NCBI GenBank assembly: GCA_019351895.1
Contig: JABBOH010000009.1
Coordinates: forward strand, 61,435-125,434
Reading direction: 5' to 3'
Origin: Pseudomonadota bacterium
GTDB taxonomy: Bacteria; Pseudomonadota; Alphaproteobacteria; Acetobacterales; Acetobacteraceae
DNA length: 64,000 nucleotides
Both the position numbers and the translations under genes were made by a program. Numbering within the stretch: position 1 is the stretch's first letter; every line of letters starts with the position of its first letter. This document shows positions 58,153-64,000 of this stretch, piece after piece. The notes under the pieces are model-generated. The model searched no databases. It worked only from the letters and a program-made list of their open reading frames with translations, and was not told the DNA's origin.

Positions 58153-60792
58153 ATGCCGCCGCGCCCCTCCGCGTTGTTCGATACCGCCGAGGGCCAGAGG
58201 CTCGTCGCCGCGCGCGCCTCGCCCGCATGGCGTGACTGGGGTCCTTATCTCAGCGAGCGGCAATGGGGCACGGTTCGCGAGGACTACAGCCCGAACGGCG
58301 ACTCGTGGGACTACGTCACCCACGATCAGGCGCGCAGCCGCGCCTATCGCTGGGGCGAGGACGGCCTCGCCGGGTTTGGAGACCGCTCGCTGCGCTGGTG
58401 CCTCGGCCTCGCGCTCTGGAACGGTCAGGACCCGATCCTGAAGGAGCGGCTCTTCGGGCTCGCCAACGAGGAAGGAAACCACGGCGAGGATGTGAAGGAA
58501 CTCTACTACTACCTCGACGCGACGCCGACACATTCATACATGCGGATGCTCTACAAATACCCGCAGGCGGCCTTCCCATACGATCATCTGGTCGCCGAGA
58601 ACCACCGGCGGGGCTACGACGACCCGGAATACGAGCTGATCGACACCGGAATCTTCGACGAGGCCCGCTACTTCGATGTCTTCGTCGAATACGCGAAGGG
58701 GGCGCCCGACGACATCCTGATGCGGGTCACCATCGCGAACAGGGGCCCGGACGCCGCGCGGCTGCATGTCCTGCCCCAGCTCTGGGCGCGCAACATCTGG
58801 GACTGGACGGGCCGCACCGACCTGCCGGAGATCGCCGCGATGGCGGAGGGGCAAGCCTCCGCCCGGCACCCGGAGCTGCCGGAGATGCGGTTCGCCGTCG
58901 GGCAGGAGGCGACGTTCCTGTTTTGCGACAACGAGACCAACCGGCGGCGGATCTACGCCGAGCACGCGGCGCCCGGCCCCTTCAAGGACGGCATCAACGA
59001 CTATCTCGTGGGCGGCGACGCGGACGCCATCCGTGCCGAGAAGCGCGGCACCAAATGCGCGGCGCATCACGTGATCGACATCCCGGGCGGCGGCGAGACA
59101 GTACTGAAGCTGCGGTTCCGCCCCACGGACAAGGCCGCTCCGGATTTCGACGATTTCGACGCGGTCTTCGCCGCGCGCCAGTCGGAGGCGGACGCCTTCT
59201 ACGAAGCCGTGCATGGCAAGGTGACGGATGCCGACGCCCGTCTGGTGCAGCGTCAGGCCTTCGCCGGGATGCTCTGGTCGAAGCAGCTCTACAACTACGC
59301 GGTGCGGGACTGGCTGATCGGCGACCCGGCCGAGCCGCCGCCGCCCGAAAGCCGCTGGAAGGGCCGCAACGCCGACTGGCTGCACCTCCGCAACGACGAC
59401 ATCATCTCGATGCCCGACAAGTGGGAATATCCCTGGTACGCGTCATGGGATCTTGGATTTCAGACGCTCGCCCTCGCCGCAATCGACCCGGACTTCGCCA
59501 AGGGCCAGCTGCTGCTGCTGGTGGGCGACGACTACATGCACCCGAACGCGCAGTTGCCCGCCTATGAATACGGCTTCGGTGACGCCAATCCGCCTGTTCA
59601 TGCCTGGGCGGCTTGGCGCGTCTTCATGCGGGACCGGGACCTGACCGGCGAGCCGGACTACGTCTTCCTCAAGCGCATCCTCAACAAGCTCGCGCTCAAC
59701 TTCACCTGGTGGGTCAACCGCCGCGATGCGGGAGGCCGCAACATTTTCCAGGGCGGCTTCCTCGGCCTCGACAATATCGGCATCTTCGACCGCTCCTCAC
59801 CGGTGCCGAACGGCGGCACGCTCAGCCAGTCGGACGCGACGGCCTGGATGGCGATGTATGCGCTCAACCTCATGCGCATCTCGATCGAGCTGGCGTTGAT
59901 CGACGGCGCCTATCAGGACATGGCGATCAAGTTCTTCGAGCATTTCCTCTACATCGCCGAGGCCGCCGCTAAGCATGGCGGACTGTGGGACGAGGAGGAC
60001 GAGTTCTTCTACGACCGGTTGGAATACCCGGATGGCCGCGAGGTTCCGATCCGCACGCGCACCATGGTCGGCCTCATCCCGCTCTTCGCGGTCGAGGTGC
60101 TGCGGGTCGCCGAACAGCCGCGCCTGCCGGACATGATCAAGCGCATGCGCTGGTTCCTCGACCACCGGCCCGATCTGGAGGCGCTCGTCTCCCACTGGGA
60201 CCAGCCGGGGCAGCAGCATCTGTCGCTCATGTCGATGCTGCGCGGTCACCGGATGAAGTGCCTGCTGCGGCGGATGCTGGACGAGACCGAGTTTCTGTCC
60301 CCGCACGGCATCCGCGCGGTGTCGAAGGTCCACGAGGCGCAGCCCTACGTTTTTTCTCTGGGCGACGAGAAGTTCACGCTGCCCTACTGGCCGGCAGAAT
60401 CCCATTCAGGTCTGTTCGGCGGCAATTCGAACTGGCGCGGTCCGGTCTGGATGCCGGTGAACTATCTCATCATCGACAGCCTGCGGCAGTTCCATTCCTA
60501 TTACGGGGAAGACTTCCGCGTGGAATGCCCGACCAACTCCGGGACCATGCTCAACCTGAACGAAATCGCCGACGAGCTTTCGCGGCGGCTCACCCGGCTG
60601 TTTCTCAAGGACAAGGAGGGACGCCGCGCCGTGCATGGTGACCATCCGCTGCTGCAGACGGACCCGCATTTCCGCGATCTGCCGCTGTTCTACGAATATT
60701 TCGATGGCGACAACGGCCGTGGCGTCGGCGCGTCGCATCAGACAGGCTGGACGGGGCTCGTGGCCCTCCTGATCGCCGAGGTGGCCGGATGA
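58153..60792 (+). CDS. GH63/MGH1-type glycoside hydrolase
   Basis: An 879-residue protein of the GH63-like group. The N-terminal beta region includes SERQWGTVREDYSPNG, YRWGEDGLAGF, LANEEGNHGEDVKELYYYLD and SYMRMLYKYPQAAFPY. The (alpha/alpha)6 barrel follows with WEYPWYASWDLGFQTLALA, FGDANPPVHAWAAW, GGFLGLDNIGIFDRSSP and the end ASHQTGWTGLVALLI; acids in these blocks are candidates for the catalytic pair. Related enzymes cut glucosylglycerate, mannosylglycerate or alpha-glucosides. No signal peptide, so probably a cytoplasmic role in compatible-solute or glycogen metabolism (inference). The next gene overlaps it by four bases. Confidence 0.85.
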   Translation: MPPRPSALFDTAEGQRLVAARASPAWRDWGPYLSERQWGTVREDYSPNGDSWDYVTHDQARSRAYRWGEDGLAGFGDRSLRWCLGLALWNGQDPILKERLFGLANEEGNHGEDVKELYYYLDATPTHSYMRMLYKYPQAAFPYDHLVAENHRRGYDDPEYELIDTGIFDEARYFDVFVEYAKGAPDDILMRVTIANRGPDAARLHVLPQLWARNIWDWTGRTDLPEIAAMAEGQASARHPELPEMRFAVGQEATFLFCDNETNRRRIYAEHAAPGPFKDGINDYLVGGDADAIRAEKRGTKCAAHHVIDIPGGGETVLKLRFRPTDKAAPDFDDFDAVFAARQSEADAFYEAVHGKVTDADARLVQRQAFAGMLWSKQLYNYAVRDWLIGDPAEPPPPESRWKGRNADWLHLRNDDIISMPDKWEYPWYASWDLGFQTLALAAIDPDFAKGQLLLLVGDDYMHPNAQLPAYEYGFGDANPPVHAWAAWRVFMRDRDLTGEPDYVFLKRILNKLALNFTWWVNRRDAGGRNIFQGGFLGLDNIGIFDRSSPVPNGGTLSQSDATAWMAMYALNLMRISIELALIDGAYQDMAIKFFEHFLYIAEAAAKHGGLWDEEDEFFYDRLEYPDGREVPIRTRTMVGLIPLFAVEVLRVAEQPRLPDMIKRMRWFLDHRPDLEALVSHWDQPGQQHLSLMSMLRGHRMKCLLRRMLDETEFLSPHGIRAVSKVHEAQPYVFSLGDEKFTLPYWPAESHSGLFGGNSNWRGPVWMPVNYLIIDSLRQFHSYYGEDFRVECPTNSGTMLNLNEIADELSRRLTRLFLKDKEGRRAVHGDHPLLQTDPHFRDLPLFYEYFDGDNGRGVGASHQTGWTGLVALLIAEVAG

Positions 60793-61148
60793 CGCCGCCG
60801 CCGCGCGCCATAGCCTTCTCGCCCGCCGAGCGCAGCTTCATCCGGGGCGAACTCGCCGCCGCCTTCGGCATGTTCCCCTCGCTCTCAGCGGGCATCCGCC
60901 TTAACGTCTGGACCAGCGGGCCACGTCGCGGCGAGCCGAAGGTGCCGCCCGTCCTCGCGGGCCTCATCGAGCGCGGCCTGATGGAGATGCCGGCCGAGCA
61001 TCTTGGGCGGCGCGCATATTTTACCGAGACCGGGCTGCTGGCGCTGCGGCTTCTCTATGAGGATGGCCGCTACTTGGACCCCGATCGTTTTGGCCATCTA
61101 CGCGAGGAACTCGGCATCCCGCCGCCGCCCCCGGGGCAAAGCGATTAA
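60789..61148 (+). CDS. uncharacterised protein, winged-helix-like
   Basis: A 119-residue protein coupled to the glucosidase gene (ATGA). I do not know the family. The region VPPVLAGLIERGLMEMP and RRAYFTETGLLALRLLYEDG reads like a winged-helix domain with a recognition helix and a 'wing' end, as in small transcription factors. If so, it could regulate the glucosidase gene; this is inference from pattern alone. The N- and C-terminal ends are proline-rich. Confidence 0.6.
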   Translation: MTPPPRAIAFSPAERSFIRGELAAAFGMFPSLSAGIRLNVWTSGPRRGEPKVPPVLAGLIERGLMEMPAEHLGRRAYFTETGLLALRLLYEDGRYLDPDRFGHLREELGIPPPPPGQSD

Positions 61149-61953
61149 AGCGCTCCCCGGTCCAGGGCGCGCTTCGCAAGACTTCGTGATGTAACGCGCG
61201 GGGTTGCTGCCCCAAGCCGATCCCGATGCGGCCCGGACCCTCGGAAACGCCGCACTGGCCGTACTCCTTTCGCACAATGACCGGGCGGGCGCATGGATGT
61301 TATTCGCGGCGCCTGCTTGCTCTCGCCCGAGCCGCGCCACAGGTTGAGGCAACTCTCGGGAGAGGCCATTCCTCCACGTTGGGCAGGGCGGCCCAACACA
61401 AGGCGATCCTCCCTAACCGCGGCGTTCCGAAGAGCTTACGCGCGCAGCGGCATGGGCAAAGGCAGGCCTCCGAAGATAAAGTGCCTAAGGATCGCCGCCG
61501 CCCGAACCGCTTCCGGCCGCCACCGCTCCCTGATGCCGCTCAGCGCCCCGCGCCGCCGGCCGCGCTGTAGATTGTTGCATTTGGACACTGAACCCCCCGC
61601 CGGGGTCGTCGCCGACGTTTCGGGCGGCTCCGCTGCCGCCGTTGGTGGCCGCCTTCGCTGCCTGTGGCTCGGGAACGCATGGGGATGATGGTGCTGCGGC
61701 GCGACGCCGAGGGGATGCTGGTGCGGCAAGGCGACCCGGCATCGCCTTGCATCTGGAAGCCGCTCCGGCTGAGTGGACGCAGTCGCCGGCGTTAACGGAA
61801 TCGAAATCAAGGCCAGCCGACAAGATTCCGACGACAAGCCTACATGCAGCTTTTGCAGGTTACCCCGCGCCGCCACCACCTAGATCATGGGTCGGTGGGT
61901 TGCACCATCGCCTTTCGCCTTACCAAGCGGCGCTACCAACGGAGGTCCAGACC
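61149..61953. other. 805-base gene-poor stretch
   Basis: No open frame in this stretch has a family look, a convincing ribosome site or typical codon use; the frames that cross it are rich in Arg, Pro and Ala as expected from chance reading of GC-rich DNA. I see no tRNA, clear hairpin terminator or IS end. It may be the decayed remains of a gene or a long leader for the tiny membrane proteins at 61954 and 62091. CGAGCCGAC-type runs are not repeated elsewhere. Confidence 0.4.
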
Positions 61954-62040
61954 ATGGACGTGAGGACAATTATCATGCTGACGCCGCCCGCGATCTTCGT
62001 CGTGGCGGGCCTCATCTGGTTCTGGACCAACGAACTCTGA
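61954..62040 (+). CDS. 28-residue single-pass membrane protein
   Basis: A very short gene with a strong GGAGG site six bases before the ATG. The product begins MDVRTIIMLTPPAIFVVAGL, continues with IWFWTNEL and consists almost entirely of one membrane helix. Such microproteins often join larger inner-membrane complexes. No known family is evident. It is too short for routine annotation. The next tiny gene starts 50 bases later. Confidence 0.6.
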   Translation: MDVRTIIMLTPPAIFVVAGLIWFWTNEL

Positions 62041-62090
62041 CGCCGCTCGTTTCTTCACCCGCTTTCGCTTCACTCAAGGTCTGACGCAGG

Positions 62091-62180
62091 ATGTACTCCT
62101 TCAAGAACTGGGCCTATGTCGCGTCCATCGCGGGCGTCCTGGCCTTCGGGCTGTTTCTGTTCGTCCGCATGCAGGGCTGA
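62091..62180 (+). CDS. 29-residue single-pass membrane protein
   Basis: A second micro-gene. The product begins MYSFKNWAYVASIAGVLAFG and ends LFLFVRMQG: a polar start, one membrane helix of about 18 residues and a positive end. AGG occurs both about eleven bases upstream and adjacent to the ATG, so the ribosome site is weaker than for the previous one. Same strand, close spacing and like design suggest the pair is made together. Confidence 0.5.
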   Translation: MYSFKNWAYVASIAGVLAFGLFLFVRMQG

Positions 62181-62191
62181 GACCGCCGCTT

Positions 62192-62428
62192 TCAGTGGCG
62201 GCGTTCGACCCGTTCGGAGCGGCTGGCCAAGAAGCAGATCGAGATCGGCTCGCGGCAGCCGCTCCATTCATTGACCGCCGGAACAAGGTCGAGGATCCGG
62301 TCGCGCACATCCTCGACCAGGGTTTCCATTGTGGTTGCATGGACAGCGAGGCCCGGCACATCCGGGCTTTCACCGCGCCATAGTCGGGCGTCGGGATCCC
62401 AATACGCCTTGATCTGATACATTTTCAT
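62192..62428 (-). CDS. DUF1902-type / HicB-like small protein
   Basis: A 78-residue protein. The start MYQIKAYWDPDARLWRGESP then DVPGLAVHATTMETLVEDVR is the DUF1902 form, a fold like HicB antitoxins (partial RNase H fold). No HicA toxin gene is beside it, so it may be a solitary member. GGGAGG lies five bases before the ATG used; another ATG follows six bases later. It is convergent with the two tiny membrane-protein genes. Confidence 0.75.
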   Translation of the reverse strand: MKMYQIKAYWDPDARLWRGESPDVPGLAVHATTMETLVEDVRDRILDLVPAVNEWSGCREPISICFLASRSERVERRH

Positions 62429-62701
62429 CCAACCTCCCCCGCTGCCTCGGCCATTGGCCAAGCGTGCTGCCGAGCGTGGCCGTCAACCTGTAAATCGTGC
62501 CACTCGCGCGGGCGCCGGGCAAGTTAACTCGATAACGAGACGATCGCTGCGAACGTCACGTGTTGCTGAGCCCAGTGGGGGAGGAGACCGCTTCCCCGTC
62601 CGACGCCGTCAGCCCGATCCGCCTCCCCAAAAGGCCGACTGGGACCTTCCCGGCAGCCCGGCTAGCTTGGGGGCTCTCGCACGGTCGGAGATGTCTCCTG
62701 C

Positions 62702-63325
62702 ATGGGGTCTGATCGACGCACGACGAATTTCGTCACCTTCGCCTTCGCGGCGGCTGTGGCTCTCACCGCTGTGGTGTTTCTGGCGTACGGAGTGGGGCAC
62801 GACGGCGTTGACGCAGCGCTGAGGGCGACGGCCAGGCTCGCCTTCCTATACTTCCTCCCAGCCTATGCCGCGGGCGCGCTGGTCGCCCTTTTCGGATCCC
62901 CCTTCCAGCCGCTGGCGAAGCGGGGGCGTGATCTCGGCCTCGCCTTTGCGGCCGTCGAGGTGGTGCATCTCTCCGTCGTGGCGCTCCTCTGCGCTATCGG
63001 CTTTGCCCCCGGCCGCCCGGTCTTCATCTTCTTCGGCACAGCCGCGGGTTTCGTCTTTCTGCTCGCGCTGTTTTCCTTCGCGCGGCCGCGCCGGCTGCTT
63101 CATCCCGCGGTCTGGAACGCGCTCCGCTTCGTCGGCATGAACTTCATCGCCTATGCCTTCTTCGTTGATTTCAAGGGTGGGTCCTTCGACGGCGGCTTCC
63201 TGAACCGGCTCTATTACCTGCCGTTTCTGGCCGCACTCGTCCTCGCCGTGATGGCGCGCGTCGCGGCACGGGCTCTGCAGGCCTGGGGCCGGTGGGCCGC
63301 GCCACGGCTGCAGCAGAAGGCTTGA
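62702..63325 (+). CDS. polytopic membrane protein, ferric-reductase-like
   Basis: A 207-residue inner-membrane protein with five or six hydrophobic segments: FVTFAFAAAVALTAVVFLAY, then RLAFLYFLPAYAAGALVALF, LGLAFAAVEVVHLSVVALLC and further ones to the C-terminal basic end. The His in VEVVHLSVV and spacing between helices resemble ferric-reductase-type heme-binding membrane domains. This is weak evidence. GGAG occurs about ten bases before the ATG. The 273 bases before it, up to the DUF1902 gene, hold no gene I can support. Confidence 0.55.
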   Translation: MGSDRRTTNFVTFAFAAAVALTAVVFLAYGVGHDGVDAALRATARLAFLYFLPAYAAGALVALFGSPFQPLAKRGRDLGLAFAAVEVVHLSVVALLCAIGFAPGRPVFIFFGTAAGFVFLLALFSFARPRRLLHPAVWNALRFVGMNFIAYAFFVDFKGGSFDGGFLNRLYYLPFLAALVLAVMARVAARALQAWGRWAAPRLQQKA

Positions 63326-63453
63326 GGCTCCACAGCCGGGCCTTGGAGCGCCTGCCACGGAGCACCGCACCGTACAGGTACCATCCTTGCAAACTCGCCA
63401 TTCTGCCCGATTGTCCGCGTAGTTTCGAACACGCAACGCAGGAGGAGGCCGCT

Positions 63454-63906
63454 ATGGCACCCGAACGGCTGGTTGATGTCCTGAACGACAAGCACACCGT
63501 GCTGCATACGTTTCCGGTTGAAACGCCCGAGCCCGAGCCGTCCGACGAGAAGCTTCACGACAAGGCGCTTGCCGCCGCCACTCATGCCGAGCTTGTGCCG
63601 GCCGAGGAACTGGGCTCGCTGACGACAAGAACCCATGTCAGCCGCGGCGGGCCGCTCACGCCCTATGGCGATGGCCGGGACGTCCTGACGGAGACCAAGG
63701 CCGCGCTCCGCCAGAGCGTCAGCGAGCGTGCCTATTTCCTTTGGGAGCGGGCGGGCCGCCCCGAAGGGCAGGCCGATGTCTTCTGGCACGAGGCGCGCGA
63801 GACGCATGTCCGGGAGCGTGCACATCGGCTCTGGGCATTCGAGGGGAGGCCGGAAGGACAGGCCGAGCGGCATTGGCGCTGGACCTGCGACTTCGAGGAC
63901 AAGTGA
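63454..63906 (+). CDS. DUF2934 protein with two motif copies
   Basis: A 150-residue protein. The N-terminal 90 residues are acidic with no known fold; the C-terminus has two DUF2934 units in tandem: VSERAYFLWERAGRPEGQAD with VFWHEA, then VRERAHRLWAFEGRPEGQAE with RHWRWT. The internal duplication differs from the single unit of the DUF2934 gene at 55585. AGGAGGAGG precedes the ATG. A longer in-frame start at 63292 has no ribosome site. Confidence 0.8.
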   Translation: MAPERLVDVLNDKHTVLHTFPVETPEPEPSDEKLHDKALAAATHAELVPAEELGSLTTRTHVSRGGPLTPYGDGRDVLTETKAALRQSVSERAYFLWERAGRPEGQADVFWHEARETHVRERAHRLWAFEGRPEGQAERHWRWTCDFEDK

Positions 63907-63946
63907 GCCCCGCTGTGATCACGCGGAAGCCGCCTGAGTAGGAGGG

Positions 63947-64000
63947 TGGCGCACCCGAAGAGACTCGAACTCCTAACCCCCAGATTCGTAGTCTGGTGCT
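63947..64000 (-). tRNA. tRNA-Arg(ACG), 5' end outside window
   Basis: The minus strand gives the anticodon stem-loop CCAGA-CTACGAA-TCTGG (anticodon ACG), T-arm AGGAG-TTCGAGT-CTCTT, and acceptor end CGGGTGC followed by G and encoded CCA. The D-arm and 5' acceptor strand lie beyond the right edge. Confidence 0.93.

Noticed and set aside
61436..61879. Minus-strand open frame in the gene-poor stretch
   Set aside because: No motif, no ribosome site, Arg/Pro/Ala-rich content as expected by chance.
62192..62428. HicAB toxin-antitoxin module
   Set aside because: Only the HicB/DUF1902-like protein is present; no HicA-like gene with its conserved histidine lies within several hundred bases.

Overview
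The window is 64 kb of high-GC chromosomal DNA from an alphaproteobacterium. The group is shown by the miaB-phoH-ybeY-corC order, a circularly permuted two-piece tmRNA beside an alpha-type SspB, ThyX instead of ThyA, an L31 without zinc cysteines, and minCDE. A Rhodospirillales/Acetobacteraceae-like lineage fits, but the family cannot be fixed from this sequence alone. Coding density is high and no transposase, integrase, prophage or CRISPR array is visible, so this looks like core chromosome with some lineage-specific islands.

Layout. 0.2-2.8 kb: an AceE-like thiamine-diphosphate enzyme. 2.7-8.4 kb (minus): a seven-gene run miaB-phoH-ybeY-corC-EamA exporter-AsnC ligand domain-RBBP9-like hydrolase, joined by overlaps and short gaps. 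8.7-10.2 kb: DUF1489 and two small exported proteins. 10.2-16.1 kb (minus): tamA-tamB for outer-membrane assembly. 16.3-17.3 kb (minus): rpmE and a small heat-shock gene with a heat-shock-type promoter and a ROSE-type RNA thermometer. 17.4-25.1 kb: envelope and metabolic singletons (Spy-like chaperone, old yellow enzyme, pyridoxal kinase, RidA, CHAP hydrolase, a TspO gene with a probable frameshift, ankyrin protein, MscL, lipoproteins).

25.1-32.5 kb (minus): the most system-like locus. It encodes a transglutaminase/DUF2126 amidoligase protein, a circularly permuted ATP-grasp/alpha-E fusion, a stand-alone transglutaminase, and two uncharacterised coupled genes, one a lipoprotein. It is a predicted peptide ligation/modification pathway of unknown product. 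32.6-35.6 kb: an exported isoaspartyl-methyltransferase homologue, thyX, ssrA (tag ANDNHEAFAVAA) and sspB. 35.7-39.8 kb (plus): VOC protein, then queA-tgt-queF-queG for queuosine. 39.8-44.6 kb (minus): minCDE followed by a flavin amine oxidase and a Rieske oxygenase. 44.8-52.5 kb: MHS transporter, an overlapping trio (class A PBP, exported hydrolase, SpeE-like membrane protein) and a 2-hydroxyacid dehydrogenase.

52.5-64 kb: tRNA-Leu(UAA), a polyol dehydrogenase, an SDR lacking the usual catalytic Tyr/Lys, two DUF2934 proteins, a Bcr/CflA exporter, a rubredoxin-like/MBL-fold protein, a large GH63-type glucosidase, two adjacent 28-29 residue single-pass membrane proteins in a gene-poor stretch, and a tRNA-Arg(ACG) cut by the window end.
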